Source: Eshraghiella sp964576255 (lineage in GTDB: Bacteria > Bacillota > Clostridia > Lachnospirales > Lachnospiraceae). Taken from it: a stretch of DNA of 9,344 nucleotides. The notes beneath the pieces were generated by a model. It had not been told where the DNA came from. It worked only from the letters and a program-made list of their open reading frames with translations, and searched no databases. The position numbers were made by a program, and so were the translations under genes. The stretch's first letter is position 1; the number at the start of each line of letters is the position of its first letter. The stretch spans positions 1-9,344 of the forward strand of contig CAZNUK010000079.1 of assembly GCA_964576255.1 (NCBI GenBank), in the 5' to 3' direction. Below, piece after piece: positions 1 to 7,551 of the stretch.

Positions 1-506
1 GGAATTATACTGACAGATATATACAACAGGAAATTGATGGTCAGATTTTTTATGTACGTAATGATGTGAACAGCTTTGGTAATGCCAGCGCATATTCAAT
101 AACCAATATTTCTGTTAATACAGTGGTTATGGATGATTATTCCAAGCTTCCTTTAACGACTAAAGTAGGGGAGGATGATTATGCTACAGCAGAGAAACTG
201 GTACAGTTATTCCAGGATGACCAGCTATTTTATAATGCTGGATGGGACGGACTTACTTTTGAAGAGTTTTATGAAACCCTGACTAACGATATAGCTAATA
301 CAGGTAAGATATATAATAGTATGGCTACCAATGAGGCGTCGCTGGCATCGGCATTGGATGATCAGAGACAGCAGGTTATGGGCGTTTCTTCAGATGATGA
401 GCTTGGCAATATGATTAGATATCAGCAGGCATATAATGCGGCGTCAAGATATATTAACGTAGTAAGTGAATTAATAGAAACTTTGGTACTTAATACAGGA
501 GTGTGA
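1..506 (+). CDS. flgK: Flagellar hook-associated protein 1 (FlgK), first copy, 3' end only
   Basis: This is the C-terminal part of a FlgK, the protein that forms the first ring of the hook-filament junction. The frame is open from base 3 to the TGA at 504-506 (167 codons visible), so the 5' end lies outside the window. A GTG at 66 is an internal codon, not the start, because the frame continues upstream with FlgK-like residues. The segment NISVNTVVMDD followed by an acidic stretch and a helix matches the usual FlgK region before the C-terminal coiled coil. The end carries the family's terminal D0 helix pattern: DQRQQVMGVSSDDEL, then a YQQAYNAASRYINVVSELI helix. The end is close in pattern to that of the next gene, so this is a paralogue and not a fragment of it. 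The ribosome site of the next gene lies inside its last codons, which implies co-transcription. Family call is confident; role relative to the second copy is unknown. Confidence 0.9.
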   Translation, partial: NYTDRYIQQEIDGQIFYVRNDVNSFGNASAYSITNISVNTVVMDDYSKLPLTTKVGEDDYATAEKLVQLFQDDQLFYNAGWDGLTFEEFYETLTNDIANTGKIYNSMATNEASLASALDDQRQQVMGVSSDDELGNMIRYQQAYNAASRYINVVSELIETLVLNTGV

Positions 507-510
507 TTAA

Positions 511-2397
511 ATGGCTAATACCTTTTTTGGCATGACGATTGCATCGTCAGGACTTGCAGCCAGCAATATTTCAATTAATACAACTGCACATAACATCGCC
601 AATGTAAACACAGAGGGATATACCAAACAGTATGCCAATACATCGCCTTCATCCTCTATTCGTGTGTATTCTACATATGGAACAGTGGGAACCGGTGTAA
701 CGGTTAATTCTATTGATCAGCTTAGAAGCTCTTATTATGACACTAAGTATTGGAATAATAATGCTAATTATGGTGAGTATTCTACGCTGGAGAGATATTC
801 TCTTCTTACAGAAGATTATTTGGATGAGTTTACCTTGGAGGGATTTATTACAGAATATGAGAATTTGTTTAAGACAATTAATTCTCTTACAATGGACCCG
901 ACAAGTGATGTTGCAAGAAACCAGTTTGTTAACTATGCTCTTAGCTTATGTAATTATTTTAATACGTTGTCAACTAACTTATCCGATATTCAGAAGTCGG
1001 CTAATGATGAGGTTAAGACAACAGTGGATTCTATTAATACCATTGCAGAAGAAATTGCGTCATTGAATAAGCAGATAAATGTTATTCAAATTAATGGCGG
1101 GGTTCCTAATGACTTAATAGATGCCAGAAATCTTTTGGTTGATGAGCTTTCTAAATATATTAATACTTCTGTCACTGAGAAGGATATGGGCGGCGGTGCC
1201 ACTGAATACATTGTATATATTAACGACCAGATTTTGGTTGATGGTTACTATTATAACACTATTCTCTGTGAGGCAAGAGGTTCTGTTAATTTCAACGACC
1301 TTGCTGAAGAGATAATTGAATATAACAGACAGATTAACGATACTGAAAGTGCCGGTGGAGATGCTACGGATTTAAGAGCAGCCAGGGAAAAGCTTATTAA
1401 CGAGCTTGATAAGTATTTTGATGTTCAGGTTGATGAAACACCTAATGGAGATGGCACATCAGAATATCTGGTATATGTTAATAATGAAAAGTTTATTGAA
1501 ACATACGATTATAAAGCGATTTCTGACGTTACAGGAGAAAGTAGTGTAAGAAGAAATGCTTCTGATGTTAATGGACTATATCAGCTTAGATGGAATAATG
1601 GATTAACCTTTAATGTGTACAACAGTGCAATGCATGGCTCTTTAAAAGCAGCCATTGACATAAGAGATGGTTGTAACAGCGGTTATGAAATCTTAGGAAT
1701 GGTCGATGAAAACGGAGAATTCTATAAGAAAGATGGTGAAGTTGTAAGCGTATATGAGCTTACAGGTGATGAATATGTTGACTTGGTAGCTCAGGGATAT
1801 ACCAAAGAATTAACTCTTGTGGTTGACCCATACCGCAACTCGACTTATAAGGGAATTCCTTACTATCAGCAGCAGCTTAATGAATTTATAAGTAAATTTG
1901 CTGATATGGTCAATTCTACTATCAAGGGCGATAATGAAGATGTTTTGGATTTCTTTATTAATGATTTTAGCAAAACAGACGAAGTAAGCAATTATATTAC
2001 AGCTGCTAACGTAACTGTTAACCCGGAGATTATTAAAGATATTTCGCTTTTGCCATACTCATACGACCCAACTCAGGGTGCAGCTAATGTGGATATGGTA
2101 ACTGCATTGTATGAATTAAGAGAAGAGGTTGTTTTAGACAACTGTACTTTTGAAGAATATTTAAGGTCAATTGTATCTGTAATTGGAATTGATACCAAAC
2201 GTGCTTCGACTTTTTCAGAAAATTATGACAACATCAGATCAACAATAGATAATCAGCGTTTATCTATTTCCGGTGTTGATGAGGACGAAGAGGCGGTGGA
2301 TTTGGTTAAATTCCAGAATGCTTACCAGTTGTCATCAAAGGTTATTTCGGTAATGCAGCAGATTTACAGCAAGCTGATTGAAGAAACTGGAATATAA
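511..2397 (+). CDS. flgK: Flagellar hook-associated protein 1 (FlgK), second, complete copy
   Basis: FlgK assembles at the distal end of the hook and joins it to FlgL and the filament. The 628-residue product is somewhat longer than common FlgK proteins. The N-terminal D0 helix (about residues 1-40) has the rod/hook/filament signature SINTTAHNIANVNTEGYTKQ. Residues 95-180 are helical. Residues 178-251 and 264-337 are two copies of one module (listed separately). Residues 376-385 (GSLKAAIDIR) and 446-468 (starting YKGIPYYQQQLN) match conserved FlgK blocks, with roughly 55 variable residues between them. Residues 580-628 form the C-terminal D0 helix with the typical KFQNAYQLSSKVISVMQQI pattern. 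The start is ATG 511, with AGGAG at 497-501 inside the upstream flgK. The gene starts 4 bp after that stop and is followed 25 bp later by flgL, so it sits in one operon. It has no signal peptide, as expected for a protein exported by the flagellar type III route. Confidence 0.95.
   Translation: MANTFFGMTIASSGLAASNISINTTAHNIANVNTEGYTKQYANTSPSSSIRVYSTYGTVGTGVTVNSIDQLRSSYYDTKYWNNNANYGEYSTLERYSLLTEDYLDEFTLEGFITEYENLFKTINSLTMDPTSDVARNQFVNYALSLCNYFNTLSTNLSDIQKSANDEVKTTVDSINTIAEEIASLNKQINVIQINGGVPNDLIDARNLLVDELSKYINTSVTEKDMGGGATEYIVYINDQILVDGYYYNTILCEARGSVNFNDLAEEIIEYNRQINDTESAGGDATDLRAAREKLINELDKYFDVQVDETPNGDGTSEYLVYVNNEKFIETYDYKAISDVTGESSVRRNASDVNGLYQLRWNNGLTFNVYNSAMHGSLKAAIDIRDGCNSGYEILGMVDENGEFYKKDGEVVSVYELTGDEYVDLVAQGYTKELTLVVDPYRNSTYKGIPYYQQQLNEFISKFADMVNSTIKGDNEDVLDFFINDFSKTDEVSNYITAANVTVNPEIIKDISLLPYSYDPTQGAANVDMVTALYELREEVVLDNCTFEEYLRSIVSVIGIDTKRASTFSENYDNIRSTIDNQRLSISGVDEDEEAVDLVKFQNAYQLSSKVISVMQQIYSKLIEETGI
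1042..1521 (+). repeat. Internal tandem duplication within FlgK (two protein modules, 86-residue period)
   Basis: Residues 178-251 (bases 1042-1263) and 264-337 (bases 1300-1521) of the second FlgK align without gaps at an offset of 86 residues. By hand count 31 of 74 positions are identical. Shared anchors are AEEI, N(K/R)QIN, GG, DL, AR, EL.KY, E(Y)xVY and a final I. Each copy contains the segment that FlgK proteins normally carry once: a helix ending in LNxQIN, a GG-x-xxDL-x-xAR loop, a helix, and a short beta pair. The DNA copies are well diverged, so the duplication looks old and in frame, not an assembly artefact. Confidence 0.85.
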
Positions 2398-2422
2398 ACC
2401 AATACTATGAAGGAGGAATACC

Positions 2423-3898
2423 ATGAGAATTACTAATACTATGATGATGAACTCCACATTACGTAATGTTAATAAGTCCAAAAGCAATCTGGCAGAATTG
2501 GAGAACCAGATGGCCACTGAGAAAAAAATAACAAGACCATCAGATGATCCGATTGTTGCCATAAGGGCATTGTCATTAAGAGCTAGTTTGAATGAGATAA
2601 ATCAGTATCTTGAAAGTAATATTCCTGATGCACAGGCATGGCTGGAAGTTTCGGAAAGCTCCTTAACTAATATGGATTCCATTCTTTCTGACATCTACCA
2701 GTATTGTAACCAGGGTGCATCTGACCAGTTTACAGAGAAAGATAGAAATGCCATTATTGAGGTGCTTCAGCAGTATAAGGACGCTCTTTATGCAGAAGCT
2801 AATGCGGATTATGCAGGAAGATATTGTTTTACCGGATTTAAAACAGACACTGCATTTACATTTCTTACAGATGAGGAAGCTAATAAAAGCTATGAGATTA
2901 CAGAAGTACTTACGGGAGCAGATTTGGACAAAGCTACAATTATTAGTGCTCCTGTAGACGGAGACAGCATTTATAACATTGATGCGGCTGATATGCCGGA
3001 TGGAGTAACTGTTCACAGATTAAGAATTGCATACCAGAATTGTTCGAAGGAGAATTTTAGCTCTCTTATGGTGGACGGAACAGAATATGCCATTACAGAG
3101 GCAGTTTCACATAAAGAAATGGAAGCGATTGCAGCGGACCCTGATTATAAAAATCAGACAGGAACCATATACTATGTGTACGATACCGGAGAACTCGTAA
3201 TCAGTGATGATTTATATACAGAGTTCAGAAATTCTGAAGAAATTACTTTTACATATCAGAAAGAACAATTCGCCAAGGGTGATGTCAGACCAGAGATGTA
3301 TTTTAACTGTACTGATATTTCAGATCCTAATAATGTGATTGAATACACCCAGACTGAAGGTGGACAGAATATTAATTATACGATTAATTTCAATCAGTCC
3401 CTCAGAGTTAACACTCTTGGGTCAGAAACCTTAAGCTACAAAATAGGCAGAGATATAGATGACTTATGTAACGCTCTTCAGAATGTAGCAGATATCGAAG
3501 AAAAAATTGACAAATTAAAAGATAAATACAACAGTGAAGTATACACAGAGGCGGAAAAAGCTGATATGGAGACTATGCTGGAGGCTTGTGAAAGAGAACT
3601 TGATTATGCCAGATCTTATATGGAAAGTATTTTTTCCAAAGAGCTGACAAGAGTTGCAGGTTATCAGCAAACCGTAGATTTGCAGCTGGCTGATTTGGGA
3701 GCAAGAAGCAAAAGACTTACTCTTACCAAGAGCCGTCTGACAGAGCAGAACACCACCTTTAGTGATTTGAAGTCCAAAAATGAAGACGCAGAACTTGAGG
3801 ATACCATTATTAAGTATTCAGCAGCTTCCACCTTGTATGAAGCAGCCCTCACAGCAGCTTCTGATTGTGTAAAACAGTCACTTATTAATTATATTTAA
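2423..3898 (+). CDS. flgL: Flagellar hook-associated protein 3 (FlgL), enlarged
   Basis: FlgL is the second hook-filament junction protein, between FlgK and flagellin. The N-terminus MRITNTMMMNSTLRNVNKSK and the RPSDDP block at residues 38-43 are classic FlgL/flagellin-type D0-D1 features, as is the GRYCFTGFKTDTAFTF block at residues 132-147. The C-terminal helix, about residues 440-491, has the usual SDLKSKNEDAELEDTI pattern. Length is 491 residues against roughly 300 in Bacillus or Escherichia. The surplus lies in the middle, about residues 150-400, as a beta-rich exposed region followed by a charged helical segment near 350-405. The start ATG 2423 has an AAGGAGG ribosome site at 2410-2416. 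The gene lies 25 bp after flgK and 20 bp before fliW, which suggests one transcript. Substrate chaperone is probably an FlgN-type protein. Confidence 0.95.
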   Translation: MRITNTMMMNSTLRNVNKSKSNLAELENQMATEKKITRPSDDPIVAIRALSLRASLNEINQYLESNIPDAQAWLEVSESSLTNMDSILSDIYQYCNQGASDQFTEKDRNAIIEVLQQYKDALYAEANADYAGRYCFTGFKTDTAFTFLTDEEANKSYEITEVLTGADLDKATIISAPVDGDSIYNIDAADMPDGVTVHRLRIAYQNCSKENFSSLMVDGTEYAITEAVSHKEMEAIAADPDYKNQTGTIYYVYDTGELVISDDLYTEFRNSEEITFTYQKEQFAKGDVRPEMYFNCTDISDPNNVIEYTQTEGGQNINYTINFNQSLRVNTLGSETLSYKIGRDIDDLCNALQNVADIEEKIDKLKDKYNSEVYTEAEKADMETMLEACERELDYARSYMESIFSKELTRVAGYQQTVDLQLADLGARSKRLTLTKSRLTEQNTTFSDLKSKNEDAELEDTIIKYSAASTLYEAALTAASDCVKQSLINYI

Positions 3899-3918
3899 TC
3901 GTTAAGAGGAGAAGAATT

Positions 3919-4386
3919 ATGCAGATTAATTCAAGATTATTTGGAGAAATTGATATTCAGGATGATAAGCTTATTGTATTTGAACAGGGGCTTATGGGTT
4001 TTGAAGGATTAAAAAAATATGCTCTTATCTTTGATTCGGATAAAGAGGGTAAAAACAAAATTATGTGGCTTCAGTCAATGGAAGAAGCAGGACTTGCTTT
4101 TCCTGTAATTGATCCGACAATTATTATGGAGACCTACAATCCAACAGTTGAAGATGAATGGCTTAAACCTCTTGGGGAATATGCGAGTGACGAAGAACTT
4201 TTAGTTCTGTGCATTCTTACAGTTCCTTCTGATTTGACTAAGATGACAGCCAACGTAAAGGCACCTCTTATTATTAATGGTAATACAAGAAAAGGTTGTC
4301 AGATTATTGTAAATAATGATGATTATGATGTTAGAATGAATATATATGATATTCTTCAGAACAAAAAGGAGGAGCGCGGATGTTAG
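3919..4386 (+). CDS. fliW: Flagellar assembly factor FliW, antagonist of CsrA
   Basis: FliW is a small cytoplasmic protein that binds either CsrA or flagellin. When flagellin is exported, freed FliW sequesters CsrA and relieves repression of flagellin translation. The 155-residue length is normal. Recognisable blocks are the N-terminal NSRLFGEIDIQDDKLIVFEQGLMGFEGLKKYAL-type strand and loop pattern (residues 4-36), the WLQSMEEAGLAFPVIDP block (about 50-66), and the late VNVKAPLIIN-like block here reading ANVKAPLIINGNTRKGCQII. The start ATG 3919 has a GAGGAGAAG ribosome site just upstream. Its stop (4384-4386) overlaps the csrA start at 4380 by 7 bp, a coupling typical for this regulatory pair in Firmicutes. 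The overlap suggests translational coupling and balanced synthesis of the two partners. Confidence 0.96.
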   Translation: MQINSRLFGEIDIQDDKLIVFEQGLMGFEGLKKYALIFDSDKEGKNKIMWLQSMEEAGLAFPVIDPTIIMETYNPTVEDEWLKPLGEYASDEELLVLCILTVPSDLTKMTANVKAPLIINGNTRKGCQIIVNNDDYDVRMNIYDILQNKKEERGC

Positions 4387-4598
4387 CATTATCAAGAAAA
4401 AAGAATGAGTCCATTGTTATTAATAATGACATAGAAATTACCGTGCTTGATATCAAGGGTGATCAGGTTAAGATTGGTATATCTGCTCCGAAGTCAGTTC
4501 CGGTATATCGTAAAGAGGTTTATTTGCAGATTCAGGAAGCAAATAAGGCTGCCAGTGAGTCAGCAGGCTTGGAAGCATTAAAAAATTTATTCGGATAG
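4380..4598 (+). CDS. csrA: Carbon storage regulator CsrA, RNA-binding translational repressor of flagellin
   Basis: CsrA is a homodimeric RNA-binding protein that binds GGA motifs in hairpin loops and near ribosome sites. In Bacillus it represses the flagellin gene hag. The 72-residue product starts MLALSRKKNESIVI and contains GDQVKIGISAPKSVPVYRKEVYLQIQ-type core strands. The residues known to contact RNA are present: L4 and R6 in the first strand, and R44 in the last strand with V42 and E46 around it. N55, reported in Bacillus CsrA to matter for FliW control, is also retained, and a C-terminal helical extension is present. The start ATG 4380 lies inside the fliW end and has AAGGAGGAG at 4366-4374. 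Its likely targets are visible downstream in both flagellin leaders (8148-8178 and 9251-9285). Confidence 0.97.
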   Translation: MLALSRKKNESIVINNDIEITVLDIKGDQVKIGISAPKSVPVYRKEVYLQIQEANKAASESAGLEALKNLFG

Positions 4599-4601
4599 TA
4601 T

Positions 4602-4628
4602 TAACTTATTCTAATGTTATGCCGAAAT
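4602..4628 (+). promoter_or_regulatory. Possible sigma-28 (SigD/FliA) promoter for flaG-fliD-fliS
   Basis: The csrA-flaG gap is 94 bp, the longest break in the cluster before the flagellin genes. It contains GCCGAAAT at 4621-4628, which matches 6 of 8 bases of the sigma-28 -10 consensus GCCGATAA with the GCCGA core intact. With an 11-base spacer, TAACTTAT at 4602-4609 sits at the -35 place and matches TAAAGTTT at 5 of 8. No convincing terminator is seen in the gap, so read-through from csrA is also likely. The match is moderate. Confidence 0.4.
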
Positions 4629-4678
4629 ATATGTAAGAAACTAATAGTAGGCAATGGAATGCAAGTTAATCAAGTTAC

Positions 4679-4685
4679 AAGGAGG
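4679..4685 (+). promoter_or_regulatory. Ribosome binding site that fixes the flaG start
   Basis: AAGGAGG lies 7 bases before ATG 4693. The in-frame ATG at 4654 has no such site and would place this ribosome site inside the coding sequence, so the shorter protein is preferred. Confidence 0.85.
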
Positions 4686-4692
4686 TTTGGAA

Positions 4693-5079
4693 ATGAAGAT
4701 TGACGGAGTTAATAATTCAGTAAGCAAAGTAGGAAGTTCCTACACAACGGAAACCAGGAGTACACAATATACTTCTGATATTAACACTAATATTTCTAGT
4801 GGGGCAGAAACAGCGGTGGCTTCTAATGTTGTAGAAAGCAACCAGAAGAATGCTCCTTCTGAGAATACCATTAAACAGGCAGTGTCTGATATTAATAAGA
4901 AAATTAATCCAAATACTGTCGCTAAATACGGATTTCATGATGAGACAAACAGGGTTACTATTAAGATAGTTGATAAGAACTCTGATAAAGTAATTAAGGA
5001 ATTCCCTGCAGAGGAGACCTTGGATATGATTGCCAAGGTTTGGGAGCTTGCAGGTGTATTTCTTGACGAGAAAGGTTAG
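4693..5079 (+). CDS. flaG: Flagellar protein FlaG
   Basis: This is a FlaG family protein, commonly found next to fliD and linked in other bacteria to filament length control; its molecular role is not settled. The 128-residue product has a polar, probably disordered N-terminal half (residues 1-60, rich in Ser, Thr and Asn). The conserved C-terminal domain follows: AVSDINKKINPNTVAKYGF, then HDETNRVTIKIVDKNSDKVI, then KEFPAEETLDMIAKVWELAG. That matches the family pattern of a helix, two strands around the vvD...vI.. turn, and a final helix with the P-x-E motif. The start at 4693 is chosen for its AAGGAGG site. The fliD ribosome site begins 2 bases after the stop, so the two genes are probably translated from one message. 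Confidence 0.9.
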   Translation: MKIDGVNNSVSKVGSSYTTETRSTQYTSDINTNISSGAETAVASNVVESNQKNAPSENTIKQAVSDINKKINPNTVAKYGFHDETNRVTIKIVDKNSDKVIKEFPAEETLDMIAKVWELAGVFLDEKG

Positions 5080-5094
5080 AAAGGAGGAATATAT

Positions 5095-7128
5095 ATGGCT
5101 ATCAGACTTTCAGGTATGGCATCAGGACTTGATACAGATGCTATGATACAGGAACTTGTGTCTGCATATTCTACCAAGAAAGACAACTATGTAAAAAAAC
5201 AGACCAAAACAGCTTGGACAATGGATGCGTGGAAGGATGTTAACACTAAAGTGTACAGCTTTTATACTAATACACTTTCCAGTATGAGATATTCCTCTAG
5301 CTATACACTTAAGAAAGCTACAATTAGTAATAGTAATGTTGCACAGGTGTCAGCATCTACAAGCGCTGTTACATCTACACAGACTTTGTCTGTCAAACAG
5401 CTTGCGACTTCGGGATATCTGACAGGTGGAAAGGTTAGCCAAGACTCCGGTGATAAGGTTACCAATTCTACAAAGCTTTCTGATCTTGGAATTACCGAAG
5501 GAACAATCAAGATTGGCGATAAAGAAATTTCTCTTTCGGGAGATATGAGTATTGCGAAGTTATCTGCGGCATTTAAAGGTGGAGATATTTCGGCAAACTT
5601 TGACGAGGATACGGGAAGATTTTTCCTTAGCTCCAAGACATCCGGACTTGAGAATGAATTTACGGTTACTGCAGCAGATTCTAATGGACTTGCGGCATTA
5701 CAGAAGCTGGGACTTTTTTCGGTCACAGACGTGGATGGTAATGAAACCGCAGAAATGCAGTATTATAGAGAGCTTGCAGGGGAAGATTTTGATGCTTCTG
5801 CAGAAGTGGATGAGAGATATGCTGCTTCAAAATGGACGGTTGATTCTTACAGAACCTCCATTCAGAATAAGGTTGATTCCGCTAAGTCTTCAATTGAGAG
5901 CCTTGAGAAATCCAATGCAACGGCTCAGGAGAAATTAGACAAGCTTAACGCGGAGGACTACGACTGGTCCGAGGATTATGATACAGAAGAAGCGTATATT
6001 GAAGCCAAAGAGAAGCTTGAAACAACTATAAGCGGTAATAATGACAAGATTGCAGAACATCAGGCAGTGATTGATGAGAATCAGCCATATCTTGATGATG
6101 AAACACTTTTGCAGGCAAAAGTGGATGAACTGAATGAAGCGATTTTGTCAGGAATTGAAAGTGATGTTAGCGGTGAAGTTGCATTAGCCAGAGAAATTGT
6201 GAGTAAAGTGGATGCAGGAGAACTTGTTAATTCTAATGATTCTGCAAGAATCACAGCTAAGGATTCCATCATTAAATTAAATGGAGCAACTTTTACATCC
6301 AATACTAATTCATACTCAATTAACGGACTTAGTATTAATGCAACAGCAACAACAGTAACAACTTCTGTGGATGAAGATGGAAAGATTGTAGAAAACGATA
6401 ATCCGGTTGTTATTAATACATCTAATGATACACAGGGGATTTACGATAAAATAGTTTCCATGTTTTCAGCATATAACGAAATGATAGGTTACATAGATGG
6501 CCTTTATAATGCTGATTCTGCAGATGGCTATGAGCCGTTAACAGATGAAGAAATGGAAAGTATGACAGAAAAACAGATTGAAGACTGGGAGACAAAGGTT
6601 AAGGATGCACTCCTTAGAAAGGATTCCACCCTTGGAAGCATTTCTTCCGCTCTTAAAACAGCGATTCTTGGAACAACATTAACAATTGACGGAGTTAACT
6701 ATTCCTTGTCAAGCTTTGGAATTGCAACTGGAAGTTATTTTACAACAAGTGCTTCGGAAAGAGGTATGTTCCATATTGACGGAAATGCAGATGATGCCAG
6801 TGTATCCGGTAATGAGGATAAGCTTATGGCTATGATTTCCAAGGACCCGGATGCAACGATTAGCTTTTTCCAGACGTTGGCAACTAATTTATATGAGACA
6901 CTTTCTAAGAAAATGTCTTCAAGCTCTCTTAGCAGTGCTTTTACAATCTATAACGACAAGCAGATGTCAAGTCAGTATAGCGACTATACAAACAAAATCG
7001 AAGATTGGGAAGAGAGAATTGAAGAATACGAGGAGACATATGCCAAAAAATTTGCGGCAATGGAAACTGCACTTTCAAAATTACAGTCACAGAGTAGTTC
7101 TTTGGCAGGTTTGTTAGGAAGTGCTTAA
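5095..7128 (+). CDS. fliD: Flagellar filament cap protein FliD (HAP2), with a helical insertion
   Basis: FliD forms the cap at the filament tip and folds exported flagellin into place. The N-terminal domain is clear: RLSGMASGLDTDAMIQELV (residues 4-22), then a helix and KKATISNSNVAQVSASTSA (73-91). The C-terminal domain starts near 445 (GIYDKIVSMFSAYNEMIGYI) and ends in a coiled coil at 625-665 (NKIEDWEERIEEYEETYAKK). The product has 677 residues, against about 470-500 in Escherichia or Bacillus. Much of the excess lies at about 220-385: a Glu/Lys/Asp-rich, strongly helical segment between the LQKLGLF block (202-208) and the DSIIKLNGATFTSNTNSYSI block (390-409), which are close together in ordinary FliD. 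The start ATG 5095 has AAGGAGG at 5081-5087. fliS follows after 18 bp. FliT-type proteins are the usual FliD chaperones, and the helical gene at 7552 may fill this role. Confidence 0.95.
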   Translation: MAIRLSGMASGLDTDAMIQELVSAYSTKKDNYVKKQTKTAWTMDAWKDVNTKVYSFYTNTLSSMRYSSSYTLKKATISNSNVAQVSASTSAVTSTQTLSVKQLATSGYLTGGKVSQDSGDKVTNSTKLSDLGITEGTIKIGDKEISLSGDMSIAKLSAAFKGGDISANFDEDTGRFFLSSKTSGLENEFTVTAADSNGLAALQKLGLFSVTDVDGNETAEMQYYRELAGEDFDASAEVDERYAASKWTVDSYRTSIQNKVDSAKSSIESLEKSNATAQEKLDKLNAEDYDWSEDYDTEEAYIEAKEKLETTISGNNDKIAEHQAVIDENQPYLDDETLLQAKVDELNEAILSGIESDVSGEVALAREIVSKVDAGELVNSNDSARITAKDSIIKLNGATFTSNTNSYSINGLSINATATTVTTSVDEDGKIVENDNPVVINTSNDTQGIYDKIVSMFSAYNEMIGYIDGLYNADSADGYEPLTDEEMESMTEKQIEDWETKVKDALLRKDSTLGSISSALKTAILGTTLTIDGVNYSLSSFGIATGSYFTTSASERGMFHIDGNADDASVSGNEDKLMAMISKDPDATISFFQTLATNLYETLSKKMSSSSLSSAFTIYNDKQMSSQYSDYTNKIEDWEERIEEYEETYAKKFAAMETALSKLQSQSSSLAGLLGSA

Positions 7129-7146
7129 TGAACAGGAGGTTCGGCA

Positions 7147-7536
7147 ATGGTTAATAACCAGGCGGGATACGAGGCGTATCAAAGACAGAAAATTTTAACG
7201 GCAACACCGGCAGAGCTGACATTGATGCTTTATGATGGCGCAATCAAATTTCTTAATATTGCAGTGATGGCTATTGAGAAAAACGATATAGAGAAGGCAC
7301 ATATTAACATTCAAAAGGCTCAGCGCATTATAGATGAATTCCGCGCAACCCTTAATTTTAAATATGCTGTTGCCAAGGACTTTGATGTGGTATATGAATA
7401 CTTGCAGAGAAGACTGGTATGGGCTAACGTTAAGAAGGATGTTGAAATTATCGAGGAGTGTCTCGTGCATCTTAGAGGAATGAGAGATACCTGGAAAGAA
7501 GTAATGAAGGCAACGAAGACAGCTGTTAGCGAGTAA
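7147..7536 (+). CDS. fliS: Flagellin export chaperone FliS
   Basis: FliS binds the C-terminal D0 helix of flagellin in the cytoplasm, blocks premature polymerisation and delivers it to the export gate. The 129-residue product is of normal length and all-helical. The family signature is at the N-terminus: GYEAYQRQKILTATPAELTL followed by MLYDGAIKFLN (residues 7-37). A second block, NIQKAQRIIDEFRATLNF, is at about 55-72, and the terminal helix RGMRDTWKEVMKA follows near 110-122. The start ATG 7147 has AGGAGG at 7134-7139. It sits between fliD and a small helical gene, matching the fliD-fliS-fliT arrangement of other flagellated bacteria. Confidence 0.97.
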   Translation: MVNNQAGYEAYQRQKILTATPAELTLMLYDGAIKFLNIAVMAIEKNDIEKAHINIQKAQRIIDEFRATLNFKYAVAKDFDVVYEYLQRRLVWANVKKDVEIIEECLVHLRGMRDTWKEVMKATKTAVSE

Positions 7537-7551
7537 TGTACAGGTGATTAT

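Noticed and set aside
66..506. GTG at 66 as the start of a separate 146-residue protein
   Set aside because: The frame is open back to base 3 with FlgK-like residues and there is no ribosome site at 50-60, so this is the inside of a cut flgK.
4651..4662. GCA-ATGGAA-TGC as a CsrA hairpin in front of flaG
   Set aside because: The stem is only 3 bp and the GGA context is poor, unlike the flagellin leader sites.
4654..5079. Longer flaG starting at ATG 4654
   Set aside because: It has no ribosome site, and the strong AAGGAGG at 4679-4685 would be inside it; ATG 4693 is the better start and begins the family-like sequence.
5301..5726. Minus-strand frame of 141 residues within fliD
   Set aside because: It is antisense to a clearly coding region with an intact family match and shows no start signals; the other antisense frames (such as 2663-3016 and 7195-7566) were rejected for the same reason.
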